Shown: positions 10,662-21,021 of the stretch, piece after piece | How positions within the stretch are numbered: position 1 is the stretch's first letter | Layout of the letters: each line of letters opens with the position of its first letter | NCBI GenBank assembly: GCA_048013815.1 | Contig: CM106586.1 | Coordinates: forward strand, 11,780,001 to 11,844,000 | Length of the DNA stretch: 64,000 nt | Source: Setoptus koraiensis | Taxonomy: Eukaryota > Arthropoda | Direction of reading: 5' to 3' | Position numbers and translations under genes: made by a program | Notes under the pieces: model-generated | Told to the model about the DNA's origin: nothing | Seen by the model: the letters and a program-made list of their open reading frames with translations, nothing else | Database searches by the model: none

Positions 10662-12533
10662 TTACGCAGTTCGGCTGTCGGCGCCTATCTCCTCAAACAA
10701 ATTGAGCAAATTTCTCGGTCTCGCCCTAATTATTGAACTACCAGAGTGAGATTTGTCGTGCATGTTTGAATATGTATTACTGTTGGTTATAGATTTTTGT
10801 AAACAATGATCATCGTCAATTGATGTATCAGACGAACGTCTACTATGGTAGTCATCAAAGTTTAATAAATCGTCGTCACCGAAACTATTGTCCAGAATGC
10901 TGACATCAGACGCGTGAAACTCCGGACGTTGAGGGTTGCAAATCGAGTTCATCGAAGCCGAGTCGTTAGATGAATTGACAATGAACGAGGAATGTGGGCT
11001 AAGATGTTGATCTTGATGTGCTTCTCCATCATTGCTATCTGGAGTCAATCTACACCGATCGTATGTATCTGTATGGCCGATCTTAGTGAAGATAGACTTA
11101 CTTTTGTTTACAAAATTAACCGTTGCAATCATCATAAGTGTAATGGCAGATGTTATCAGGTAATATAAAAATGATATGTTGTTTCTAATAGACCTTATTG
11201 TGGTTAGATATGTAGTTTGTAGCTTTCGCTTTGTAACCATTGATTGGACCTTATTGATTTGTAGTATGTCATTTATAGTAGGCCGCTTTGTGTAGTCAGC
11301 TTCCATCATCTGTTTGATAACTTGGATTAGATCGTCACTTAAACCATTGAAATAGGAGTCGTCAATTTGGTTGTGACGTAACATATGATATACTTCGCCT
11401 CCTTTAGGTAAATCCATTCCTGAGGCAATCTCGAAAATAGTTATACCAAGACTGAAAATGTCCGCAGCTTTGGTGAATTTGCCCTGCATTGTCTCGCTCG
11501 CCAAATACTTTGAGTCGCCCTCATCGATTGAATCGGAATCGTCAGACCTTGAGATATTGGCGTCGCAACTGTTGTCTAAACCGTGATCCATCGCAGATGA
11601 TGATACAATTTGGTGGAAATAGTTTTGATCTATCGGACTACCGAAGCAACTAAAACTGTTGTTATCTTTGTTGACTTTGTTCAATTGAGGTTTGATTGAT
11701 CTTCTATTCTCGGGGCGATTTAAATGACTATTGTTACTGCTGTATCTCGAACCATTCATATTTTGTAAGCCGTTAGGCGTTGACGCTATGGCACCTTTTT
11801 TCAAGTCGTACATGAGACCAAAGTCGCCGAGTTTAGCAATATTGTCAAATGATATAAATATGTTTTCAGGTTTTATGTCCAAATGGATGAGATCATGATC
11901 ATGTAGATGCTTCACAGCAAGCAACAAGTCAACCATATATGTCCAAACGACATCTTCGGGTAATTTGTTATCTTCGGCACTTTCAATTATTTCGTTCAAG
12001 CTAGTCTTACACAATTCTGTTTGAATGTAAAGTAATCCGTCTTCTTCCCAGCTTTTGATATACTTGACACAATTCTCATGTGGCGGTAGAAGCTCATGAT
12101 TTCTCACTTCTTGTAGCTTACGTTGACGATCAGCTCTACCCTGGAAAGGGAATCGTGATTTTTTAATGGCATAATATTGACCATTGTCCAAAGATTTTGC
12201 GCTATATACATCGGCGAAGTGGCCACTGCCAATTTTTTTCACATGCTCATAATGGTTATCTAATCTTCGTATCCGTGAGTGACGGGTCTTGTGTATCCAG
12301 CGCTGTACAGACTTTGATGGAGGCCTCGGTGGTATTATTTTGGATGATGGTGTGGATGTACGACATTTTTTTGATAATAACAATGATGACTCGTTGAAGA
12401 CATCTGGATTAGGTCGCGGTGTCTTGACAGATGGAGTGAGTGTCTGATTGAAGTTAGAAGTATCCGAATGTTTGTATCGCGAATGCATGTAAGAGTTCTC
12501 ATGAGGGTAATCCATAATAAATGTAGTTTTCAA
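10662..12533 (-). CDS. Myt1: Myt1 (PKMYT1) membrane-associated Cdk1-inhibitory kinase
   Basis: An intronless 623-aa kinase. Myt1 phosphorylates Cdk1 on Thr14/Tyr15 at ER/Golgi membranes and delays mitosis. The kinase domain runs from about 95 to 430: glycine loop GSGHFADV (102-109), catalytic Lys124 (YAIKKS), catalytic loop HLDIKPEN (217-224), DFG (237-239), EGDSKYLASE (338-347) and KAADIFSLG. A hydrophobic segment after the kinase (about 453-473, ISFLYYLITSAITLMMIATV) is the membrane anchor that separates Myt1 from soluble Wee1. Oddities: about 90 extra residues, Asn/Ser-rich, sit in the activation segment between DFGLMYDL and EGDSKYLA, and the usual APE/ANE is ASE. Residues 96-237 are encoded by DNA nearly identical to the neighbouring gene at 13243. 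The acidic C-terminus is low complexity. Confidence 0.92.
   Translation of the reverse strand: MKTTFIMDYPHENSYMHSRYKHSDTSNFNQTLTPSVKTPRPNPDVFNESSLLLSKKCRTSTPSSKIIPPRPPSKSVQRWIHKTRHSRIRRLDNHYEHVKKIGSGHFADVYSAKSLDNGQYYAIKKSRFPFQGRADRQRKLQEVRNHELLPPHENCVKYIKSWEEDGLLYIQTELCKTSLNEIIESAEDNKLPEDVVWTYMVDLLLAVKHLHDHDLIHLDIKPENIFISFDNIAKLGDFGLMYDLKKGAIASTPNGLQNMNGSRYSSNNSHLNRPENRRSIKPQLNKVNKDNNSFSCFGSPIDQNYFHQIVSSSAMDHGLDNSCDANISRSDDSDSIDEGDSKYLASETMQGKFTKAADIFSLGITIFEIASGMDLPKGGEVYHMLRHNQIDDSYFNGLSDDLIQVIKQMMEADYTKRPTINDILQINKVQSMVTKRKLQTTYLTTIRSIRNNISFLYYLITSAITLMMIATVNFVNKSKSIFTKIGHTDTYDRCRLTPDSNDGEAHQDQHLSPHSSFIVNSSNDSASMNSICNPQRPEFHASDVSILDNSFGDDDLLNFDDYHSRRSSDTSIDDDHCLQKSITNSNTYSNMHDKSHSGSSIIRARPRNLLNLFEEIGADSRTA
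11820..12252 (-). repeat. inverted repeat arm in Myt1 kinase lobe
   Basis: This arm is about 96.5% identical (15 differences in about 430 bp by hand count) to 13320-13748 on the opposite strand. Flanking coding DNA is much more diverged, roughly 70-75% by eye on the 5' side and rapidly lost on the 3' side. Confidence 0.9.
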
Positions 12534-13242
12534 GTTTTATGTAATGTTGTTGTTGTAATATAATAATAATAATAAATAATAATAATAATAATAGTTGTGG
12601 TCGTAATAATAATAAGATAAGTTAGTACAAATATAATATTAATAATAGTGTGTCACCTACTCGAGTATCGAGCGTTAAATGCCGTCTCGGCTAACAATAT
12701 GATGGTAATGATGGTGATGATTTCGATCAAATTGAGTCATTAAGTCTACCTGATCTTATCTGTTCCAAGACGTGCAGAGTTGATCAGCAGGACATGAGTA
12801 GTGGACCACGGAGTATGAATAAAAAAATGAATGCAAGAATGAGTAAACATAAGCGAGATGAGTTGTGTGCATTGCTCATCCACTTCATCTGCACAAACTA
12901 AACGGTAATAATATTATGGGCGCCTATTTGAACACGCTACAGACCCGCAATTGTTTGAGCGCTTGATTTGAACGCACTTCTATCGTTCATTTTGTGGAGC
13001 GGTCTTTCACTCCGAAACACTATTTCTAGTGTGAAGATCTCGCACAAGAGGTCGCTTTTTTCACATCCCCTGTATACTGCCCAAATCACAGCCGCTCAAC
13101 ACTACCAAGTGATACTTTTCAGCACGATGCAGCTGTACCCAATACGTTGTATTGTTCATCAATTGCAAACGGACTTCGTTTTGCGAAGTGCATCGATAAT
13201 CTTCAAATGAGATAACGGGAGAACTTATAGCTATCGGAGGAC
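12534..13242. other. bidirectional promoter region between two kinase genes
   Basis: 709 bp separate the divergent Myt1 and kinase-SET genes, so it should contain both promoters. It starts with an AAT/ATA microsatellite (12555-12625). No homologous repeat of the coding arms is visible. A spurious 80-aa open frame (12968-13210) shows no domain. Confidence 0.5.
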
Positions 13243-14652
13243 ATGGGGCCTCCATCAAAATCCATACAATGCTGGGTAGACAAGAATCGTCATTCACGAG
13301 AAATAAAATTCGATGACAATTATGAGCATGTGAAAAAAATTGGTAGTGGCCACTTCGCCGATGTATATAGCGCAAAATCTTTGGACAATGGTCAATATTA
13401 TACCGTTAAAAAATCACGATTCCCTTTTCGTGATGGAACCGATCGTCAACGTAAGCTACAAGAAGTGAGAAATCATGAGCTTCTACCGCCACATGAGAAT
13501 TGTGTCAAGTATATCAAAAGCTGGGAGGAAGACGGATTACTTTACATTCAAACAGAATTGTGTAAGACTAGCTTGAACGAAATAATTGAAAGTGCCGAAG
13601 ATAAAAAATTGCCCGAAGATGTCGTTTGGGCATATATGGTTGACTTGTTGCTTGCTGTGAAGCATCTACATGATCATGATCTCATCCATTTGGACATAAA
13701 ACCTGAAAACATATTTATATCATTTGACAATATTGCTAAACTTGGCGACTTGGGTCACATGGCCGATCTGAAAAAAGTTGCGATGACGTTGGCTAAATCA
13801 ACAGACGTATACAATCTTGGTGCAACTATATTCAAGATTTCCACCGGAATAGATTTGCCAACGGAACGTGATTACAAGATAGATGACTCCTGCTACAACG
13901 ATCTGAGCAGCGATCTAGTGAGAATAATTAAGCTAATGACGAATTTCAACTCCAATAAGCGACCCACAGTTGATAAGCTGTTGAATATGAAAATTAACTC
14001 GCCTTCGACTCCTGGCAAGAAAATCATGATTAAGTCGTACAAAAAAAGGTTGAACAAGACAAACGAAAACCAGACAAGCAAGAAGCAAACAAATAATAAC
14101 CAGACTAGGATAGACGATTACTACACTCATAAAATAAGAAGTCCTATTATACGCACCAGATCTAAAACCCCTAAAAATATCTCGGAGGATGATATCATCA
14201 AGCACTACTTGGCGGCGGGCACTGACCCAAAGTACATCTACTCACAAGAAGATCCAGAGCAAAAGAAGGGTCTTTGTGTATTCTCGCTAAGCGCTATAAA
14301 ACCTGGTCAATTCGTCTGCGAATATGCGGGTGACCTCATCTCTAAGGACGAATCGATTAAACGCATCTCGGAATATGAAAAACAAAATCTTGGATCGTAT
14401 ATCTTCGATTTGAAGTGGCGAGGAAAAATTTTTTGCTTGGACGCAACACTACCGTCAGGTCGACTTGGTCGTCTAATAAATCATAGTCGCAAGAAACCGA
14501 ATTGCAAGGCAGAACTATATACTTTTGAGGATCAACCACATTTAATTATAAGAGCTATCAAACATATAAAAGAGAATGAAGAGATTCTCTACGATTATGG
14601 GGAACGTGATGAAGCAACTATTAAAGCAAATCCTTGGCTAGCCAACACTTGA
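13243..14652 (+). CDS. Myt1-like kinase fused to PR-Set7/KMT5A SET domain
   Basis: One uninterrupted 469-aa frame. Residues 1-260 resemble Myt1/Wee1: PPSKSIQCW, glycine loop GSGHFADV (34-41), Lys56, catalytic loop HLDIKPEN (149-156), then Wee1-type GDLGHM with Asp169. The activation segment (EGDSRFLANE-like) is absent; the chain passes straight to KSTDVYNLG. Residues about 263-310 are a basic, Asn/Lys-rich linker with a PIP-box-like QTRIDDYY (287-294). Residues about 325-467 are a SET domain of the KMT5A (H4K20 monomethyltransferase) type: [57 protein letters not shown], ending [12 protein letters not shown] like KMT5A. NHS and YDYG are the cofactor and catalytic-tyrosine motifs. No separate start or promoter for the SET part is evident. 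The stop overlaps the SLU7 stop region. It could still be an assembly or duplication artefact, but both halves are open and in phase. Confidence 0.88.
   Translation: MGPPSKSIQCWVDKNRHSREIKFDDNYEHVKKIGSGHFADVYSAKSLDNGQYYTVKKSRFPFRDGTDRQRKLQEVRNHELLPPHENCVKYIKSWEEDGLLYIQTELCKTSLNEIIESAEDKKLPEDVVWAYMVDLLLAVKHLHDHDLIHLDIKPENIFISFDNIAKLGDLGHMADLKKVAMTLAKSTDVYNLGATIFKISTGIDLPTERDYKIDDSCYNDLSSDLVRIIKLMTNFNSNKRPTVDKLLNMKINSPSTPGKKIMIKSYKKRLNKTNENQTSKKQTNNNQTRIDDYYTHKIRSPIIRTRSKTPKNISEDDIIKHYLAAGTDPKYIYSQEDPEQKKGLCVFSLSAIKPGQFVCEYAGDLISKDESIKRISEYEKQNLGSYIFDLKWRGKIFCLDATLPSGRLGRLINHSRKKPNCKAELYTFEDQPHLIIRAIKHIKENEEILYDYGERDEATIKANPWLANT
13320..13748 (+). repeat. inverted repeat arm in kinase-SET gene
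   Basis: Partner of 11820-12252. Sequence homogeneity covers residues 26-169 of the fusion protein and ends abruptly at the DLG/DFG codon. Synonymous positions are as conserved as the rest, so selection on protein alone does not explain it. Confidence 0.9.
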
Positions 14653-15921
14653 ATCATCAGGTTCGCTTGATAGTTTAGTAATCGATTCTGTTGGCATTGT
14701 CGGTCCTTTTATGACATTCCCAGTGCGCGAATATTCAGTATATCTTTCACTTTGCTCGAGTAGAAGTTCATTAGCCGGCGTCTGTAGATGTGACGGGTCT
14801 CCATATTTTTCGATAATATTCTTTTTTACATCGTTTTTATACTCATCTTTTTTAACTTCAAAAACTTTCAACACCGCCTCAGTCTTGGTGGGCAGGGCTT
14901 GCATATGGATATCTATGCCCTTATCTGCGGCCTGCCATGCGAACACCTGTTCCTTGTAAACTTTGTTGACATCTCCGGTGTATCTAACAAAATTCTCGCC
15001 TGCGTATGGTAAATCAGCAGGGTCCTTGTTATGCTCGTAGGGGTTTTCACGCATAGCACGAGTTTTGGGGTCATAGTATGCAGAATCTAGATCCAAATTT
15101 CGTAAGTACTTAGCAGTATCTTCTCTGATGCGTAGGTTACGAACTGTAATACGTTGCTTGCTATCTACTTTTGTGCCAGGCATATCGCTCTTGTCTGCGT
15201 ATTTATCTTCATCCTCACTGTCATCACTATCGCCATGATGTTTCTGGTCATCACGTTGATTATTTTGTTCAGTAGAAGTGCTTGGATCCTTTATAGCGGG
15301 TTCTTCGTTGTTGATGACGTGATTTGTTGATTCGTTTTTAAGTTTCTCTTCTTTCAATTGCCTTTTTGCCTCATCGACTAGTGCATGCTCTTCGATCACT
15401 GGTCTATACATATCTGGTTCAAATCCAGCCCATCTATCGCGCTTACTATCAAAGTCATGGCTAACCTCAGGTATTAAAACTTCGTCTGGAGCTATGTTGG
15501 TGTTTGTAAATTTCGCACCAACCTTTCTGGGTCTCTCCAGACAATCTTTTTTCTTGTGCGTGATGGCACCACAATTTTCACAAGCGCCACTCCGATATTT
15601 TGTGGCTGTCTGTAATTTTACGCCTCTTACATAATTCAAGTCCAAGGGTGCTTTCTGTTTCTCTGGTTTAAGTACTCTTTGATGTCTGAGGGTTGGATTT
15701 GTAGTATTGTAGAACCATGGGACTGTGGATATGTATTGCGGTATGTGAGGATTTATGTCACGACCTTCCTCGTCGACGGCAGCTGGAGCGTTACCGGCCT
15801 TCCTAGCTTCTTCTAATTCTTTGGCCTTTTTATAATCTTCTTGTCTGGATCGTTTCGATGATGGTTCCTCAAGGCCATCGGTTTTGTTTTTGATCAACTC
15901 TGAAATTGGCAGCGATGACAT
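14638..15921 (-). CDS. SLU7: SLU7 second-step splicing factor, C-terminally short
   Basis: An intronless 427-aa SLU7 homologue. SLU7 acts in the second catalytic step of pre-mRNA splicing, in 3' splice-site choice. It carries the CCHC zinc knuckle [14 protein letters not shown] (C114, C117, H122, C127), the preceding [20 protein letters not shown] and following [28 protein letters not shown], a Lys/Asp/Glu-rich middle, and the core [18 protein letters not shown] ... FAWQAADKG ... [22 protein letters not shown]. Metazoan SLU7 (human 586 aa) continues with a conserved SKYEEDV...WGSYW segment and a long basic tail. Here the frame ends soon after VIKG, so about 150 residues are missing. Its last 15 coding bases overlap the convergent kinase-SET frame. 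It shares a 432-bp upstream region with ABT1. Confidence 0.93.
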   Translation of the reverse strand: MSSLPISELIKNKTDGLEEPSSKRSRQEDYKKAKELEEARKAGNAPAAVDEEGRDINPHIPQYISTVPWFYNTTNPTLRHQRVLKPEKQKAPLDLNYVRGVKLQTATKYRSGACENCGAITHKKKDCLERPRKVGAKFTNTNIAPDEVLIPEVSHDFDSKRDRWAGFEPDMYRPVIEEHALVDEAKRQLKEEKLKNESTNHVINNEEPAIKDPSTSTEQNNQRDDQKHHGDSDDSEDEDKYADKSDMPGTKVDSKQRITVRNLRIREDTAKYLRNLDLDSAYYDPKTRAMRENPYEHNKDPADLPYAGENFVRYTGDVNKVYKEQVFAWQAADKGIDIHMQALPTKTEAVLKVFEVKKDEYKNDVKKNIIEKYGDPSHLQTPANELLLEQSERYTEYSRTGNVIKGPTMPTESITKLSSEPDDSSVG

Positions 15922-16353
15922 GTCTGATTTAGCCTAGGATGAAGAGCTACCCCTTCCTATTAATTTAAATTTGTCAAATATTCTTCAAAGTGTTCATCAG
16001 GATGACTGGTCCGCAAATAATCCTATGAATCCTCTGGGTGTGGATCAGAATGTAGTATTTAGCAATCTTTACTATCCATTGCAACCAAGATAAAAAACCG
16101 CAAGGTTTATAGAATAAGTGAGGACAAAGTCCAAGAATGGAGTAATTTTGTTCGTAATTTTGAGCGCTTCTTTCGAATACGTTTATTTGTGTTGTCTTGG
16201 TTCTCTCACTGCATAATGTGCAGTGAATAGAATAAGTGAATTTTATTCACGACGCCACATGTGTCTCTCATTTAAAAGGTTTTCGGGTGCTGGAAATCTA
16301 GAATTCATGAATCAAAACAGTACTGTAATTAGGACAGATATTTAGCATCAATC
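15922..16353. promoter_or_regulatory. shared upstream region of SLU7 and ABT1
   Basis: The 432 bp between the divergent SLU7 and ABT1 starts probably serve as a bidirectional promoter for two housekeeping RNA-processing genes. I see no TATA box at a sensible distance, and a CACATG E-box lies near 16257. The assignment rests on position only. Confidence 0.45.
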
Positions 16354-17001
16354 ATGAGCATTGTGGACGAACAAGATGAAGTGGAGGGAACCGAGAAAAA
16401 AAAATTCAAGTATGGGATTCTATATCTGAGTTATGTTCCTGAGGGCCTAAATGTTAAATTATTACGTGAGATTTTCAGCCAATTTGGCGATGTGGGAAGA
16501 ATCTATTTGGCTCCCCATAAGGACGGAAAGAGGAAAAAATCCAAACACAAACGAGAATATGTAGAGGGCTGGATTGAATTCAAGAAAAAGCGAATTGCTA
16601 AACAAGTAGCTAAAACCATGAATGGTACAGAACTTAACTTTGCTCGCCGTGGCTGCAAATTGAATGGTCAAGTTTGGAGCCTTAAATATTTGCATAGGTT
16701 CAAGTGGACCAATCTTACAGAGGAGATCATGCACGCCAAAGCAATACGTGAGCAGAAGTTGCGTTTTGGAATTGGCCAGGCAAAAAAGCAAGTCAATTTC
16801 TATCAGAAGATGGTTGACAGATCATCCCAGATGAAGAAAGTTAAGGATCGGCCAGGCGATGAGGATTGTGACAAAGATTTCTCATCGTCGCCCTCCAAGT
16901 CAATGAATCACTTCTATCAGAACCAGCCCTATCAAGAAGACCTCAATAAGATCAATATTGAAACCGACCTACTGAGTCAAATTTTCAAAAGAACTTCATG
17001 A
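16354..17001 (+). CDS. ABT1: ABT1/ESF2 RRM protein, ribosome biogenesis
   Basis: An intronless 215-aa member of the ABT1/ESF2 family, nucleolar proteins of the small-subunit processome needed for 18S rRNA maturation (ABT1 was first described as an activator of basal transcription). A single divergent RRM covers about residues 18-120: YGILYLSYVPEGLNVKLLREIF (RNP2-like), FGDVGRIYLAPH, then the family insertion KRKKSKHKREYVEGWIEF (RNP1 position), NGTELNFARRG and WSLKYLHRFKWTNLTEE. The C-terminal part is basic helix followed by a Ser/Asp-rich tail ending DLLSQIFKRTS. Human ABT1 is 272 aa. The gene converges on GAPVD1 with 118 bp between stops. Confidence 0.93.
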   Translation: MSIVDEQDEVEGTEKKKFKYGILYLSYVPEGLNVKLLREIFSQFGDVGRIYLAPHKDGKRKKSKHKREYVEGWIEFKKKRIAKQVAKTMNGTELNFARRGCKLNGQVWSLKYLHRFKWTNLTEEIMHAKAIREQKLRFGIGQAKKQVNFYQKMVDRSSQMKKVKDRPGDEDCDKDFSSSPSKSMNHFYQNQPYQEDLNKINIETDLLSQIFKRTS

Positions 17002-17119
17002 GCTTTATGTGTACAAAAATTATAAATAATGAGAGACATGTTGTTCAACTGAATATTTTAATCTGGTTCATTCAATGCGTTCTAGTCTTATACAATATTG
17101 TATCATGGTATAGAATATT

Positions 17120-20100
17120 TTATATCACCTTTTCCCAATAGTCCATCGTTTTTATGAATTCTATTGCGCTACAAAATTGTGTCCACCAATAGGCTTGCTC
17201 CCCCTGAAACTGTTTCTCATAGAAACTATTCACGTATTGCACGGTGGAAAGCAGTGAATTAGGGTTTGCTTGTATGATTACAAAGACTAACACGGGCATT
17301 AAATCGTCTGCTGATGGAGCACTTTTTTCGTTTGCAATGCTCAGCAAGCTCATGATAGTTTTACAACATTTTACAACACAGCCCACTTTATCTCGGGCTG
17401 CTTTACACGAATTGATGACATCTATTTCTGCTTGAGCAGCGGGCCATGGGTATTCTAAATGATAGGTCTTAGCTATTCTCAAGTCTTTGTGGTCGACGTT
17501 GATAATTTTGCTGAGTTTTTTCATATGTTCGTTGAGCACTTTATCTCTATGAACATCAGCTTCTCCATTAGGATAAAATGCACTCCAGTATATCTGTGTC
17601 ATAACATGTCTTTCTATGATTCTACGTGCGTGTTCGACTTGTTCTTGGGTAGCTCTCCTCCAACTATTGTCACTTTCAAGAGCACTGTAGAGTAGAGTCA
17701 AAAATTTCTCAACTAGTTGTGTCTTCTCGTCCGCAGCCAATATCGATTGAAACTTTCTTATGAAGAACTGAACACTGCGGTCCTTTTGTTCCATGAACTG
17801 AGCGACATACAATGTCACTAGATTATGATTGCATATGAGCTTGTCTCTTTCTATGTGATTTAAAACATTATCTAGTCGGAAAGAAACAATTAATAACCGT
17901 TGATGGAACTCAACTAAATCTTTCATATACGTTGTGCGTCGATCATAATCATCCAGAACAGACCTCAATAGTTCTTGGCATGCACTATTGCTGAATGGTT
18001 TGACGCATCTAATGGCCTCCTTGATTGCAACGCTATCATTACTGTCAAGTCTAGATGCATTTGATAGTAAAACCTAATAGATGGAAATGGACGAAGAAAT
18101 GAATTTATCGTTAGCTAATCAAGTTCTCATCCCAATTCTTACTACCTAAGAGCACGAAATATAACGCGACACATGCGAGCATTATCTGTTACCTTCAAAT
18201 ATTTTACCAACTCATTTTCGTTGTTGGAAGGAGTATCCGCGCTGAGTGTTGCTGGCTGAGGCAAATACAGTAAATCTACAGACCCGAATACTCGTCGTAG
18301 CTTTTTCTTTATGTCCCCTATTGCAGTTGCATCAGCGTAAGATATAAGAGGTTCTATCATTGGCCATCGAGTCCTAAGTATTGGTTCATGAGAATCATCT
18401 GCTCTAAGATTGAGTAAACCCAATCGAGCTACAGTGTATGATAACGCAGTGTACTCTCCAAACTCGGGAAAGAAGTCACAGTCGCTAGCCATAACATCAG
18501 TGCTCCATGTATCGGATAATAGAGATTTTGTCTCATCCACTCCAAAATCATGTCGCACATCAAATTTGCAAAATCTGTCCTCTATCTCTATATCTCCCGG
18601 CGGTTCAGCAGGATGTACAGCTTGAACGACCTGTTGGACAGCAATGACCGCCGGTGGATCCTTTTGAACTACATCTGGTAGATCGTTTCCACTAAAATCA
18701 ATCAATGGACCTTGTATGATATTATTCATCTCATGATTTTCAGCGTTGTCAGAAGATCCTTGAGATGGTGTATTCCTACCGCTGACATTAGGTGTCGCAC
18801 GACCACTGCTCACATGAGCTGAAACCATATCAGATAAGTTGTCATTCTCGTTCTCTAAATCTAGAGACGACGAAGCAACAGAATTTACTGATGCAACTTC
18901 AGAATTTTCCATAATTGGAGCCTGATCGACTTTCTCCTCCGGTATGATAGTTGTAATATAGTCAGTAGAATTTCTGTTTGTGAATGGTACCATTAGGACT
19001 TGATAACCGGCGCAATTTATGCATTTGCAATGCATGCTTTCTACAACTCCTCCTTTGTTGCCCAAAGTTACATCGTTTGACGATGAACTTGTCTTCAATC
19101 CTTTTCGAGTTACTCTCTTCAGAACATTCCGGCGTGATCGAGGAGAACCGTTGGAAACTACATCATTACTAGCTGTACCAGATGTACCAGCACTCACAGT
19201 TGCATTACTGTTTGCTGAGACACTAGAGTTAGATCCAGGGCTAGAATTTGAGGTTAAGTTCATTTGGCGGTCGCGATTTTTGCAGTTTTTGGCGTCGTAA
19301 GATTCCAAAGGATGTCTTAAAGTTGATACAGCATTTTTTATCACTTCTGTGACGGATTCTTTCCATTCAAAAGAACCGTCTAGTTTCTGGACGACATTTT
19401 GTAGAAAGTAGATCAACATTGATAGTTCAGCCTCGGTTATTAGAAAACATGTTCGTGAAACATCTTTACAATTCGCCACGGAATCCACTGCTTGATCTAT
19501 GTCACATGTGTTATTCAAAACGTAGTCCAAGATAGAGGACACACAGTCTGCCGGAAATCTAGAATAAATTTCATTTAGTTTAGGTGTGCTTGGACCGGAA
19601 TTATTCGAGGGTTGATTGTTGGTGGAAACACTACTGCTGTTAAGAGGATTGTTGGAGGTATCACTCGTGTCTTTGATATTGACAAGTTGCTGGTTATGAT
19701 TTGTGTCTTCGTAATTGGAAACTGCAAGAACTTGAATGATTTGAGCAACTTGAGCCAGGTTGAATCTACCATTAGAACTTATGTATGCATCAGTTACGCC
19801 ATAATAATCAGGATAAAGTATAGCAGGACATATGAAACTACTGAATAGAAGATCTGAACATATAGTCCGGACTTGCCGATCAGTAAATTTGTTTTCTTTT
19901 GTGAGCTGTTCATAAACATACTTGATGATCCACAGCAGACTTGGTGGTAAACAATGTATGTTGTCGCGTATTCCTTCAATGAATTTCGCTGTGAATGATA
20001 CTAGTCTATTAGTTACATAAGTTCTATATAACTTGGTATTATTGGCAAACTCTGGCAATTTTTGATTTTGGGATGATTGTGTTGCATTCGATGAAGATGT

Positions 20101-21021
20101 CGAGGGCATCATAGGTTGATTATTAACGGCGTTAGAATGTCTGTGTCGCTCCTGATTGGCGAATCTAACTACGGCTTTATTCGGATCAATCTCCAGCATG
20201 ATTTCGTCTTCACCTAAAACATGAAGGATAGAGTCATTAAGCGTTGAATTCAAGAATAATCTAGCTTCTAACAAACTCTCTGTAAACGCTTTGAATAAAG
20301 CGCTGAAAGCACAAGAGCTAGAGCGAAGTAATTTTCTTGGATCATCACTTGTTATCAACTGTTTATCTATAAGCTTCTCCAAGAGGCGTAGGGTCAGCAT
20401 GTAGTCCTCATGTAATATAGCATTACCGTATACCGATGACATAAGTATCTGTGCGACATGCTCACAACTAGGATATTTTAGTAGCGAATGTTGTTGAGGA
20501 TGGCCGCCAGTCAGCAACTGCTGTTGTTGATTTGTCTCGCTAATATCTTGCGAACCGGTTGCGGCCAATTGACCAAAAGCGGAACCATTTTGAGCTTTAC
20601 TTAAGGGACCATTGAATGGTTTGTTTATAGCCAGTTGCTTGTGGCTTTGTTGAGCTGAATGATGATTGCGCTCGGCGTGTATCAGGCATTGAGCGATTAG
20701 GTCTGGATTGTTTCGTATCCGACTTAGTAACTCTGTAACATATGTATCATTATTTAGATTTTTGTAAGAATCTATAAAACTGGCCTGTTCAATAAGATTT
20801 GCCTTATCACAGGTGCTAGAATTAGAATTAATATCTTTGCGTGAGTAAATATGCTCGTATAAAGTTAATCTCTGTTGTCTTAAAATCCACGACACATGAA
20901 ATATTCTGTCACAGGTACTGGAAATTTTTTCATTTAAACATCGAATTTGTTGTTTTTGTTCATTAACAAACAAATGTTCTTTGCGCAAATCTTGAGCCAG
21001 TTGAACAATATCGTCCATCAT
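17120..21021 (-). CDS. GAPVD1: GAPVD1/Gapex-5: RasGAP plus VPS9 endocytic regulator
   Basis: Two coding exons, 21021-18146 and 18050-17120, separated by a 95-bp intron. The donor AG|GTAGTAAG and acceptor TCTAG|A join an Arg codon, giving 1268 aa. Gapex-5/RME-6 proteins combine a Ras-GAP domain with a VPS9 Rab5-exchange domain and act in endocytosis and receptor trafficking. The N-terminus matches the family (VQLAQDLRKEHLFVNEQKQQI). The RasGAP domain is at about 215-430: LLRSSSCAFSALFKAFTESL, LHVLGEDEIMLEIDPNKAV, CSDLLFSSFICPAILYPDYYG, RFNLAQVAQIIQVLA. The middle (about 600-850) is low-complexity Ser/Asn and DE-rich. The C-terminal VPS9 domain (about 1130-1260) has the hallmark ADDLMPVLVFVIIQANP and LLSTVQYVNSF. 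An alternative acceptor 33 bp upstream would create a stop, which fixes the splice choice. Confidence 0.93.
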
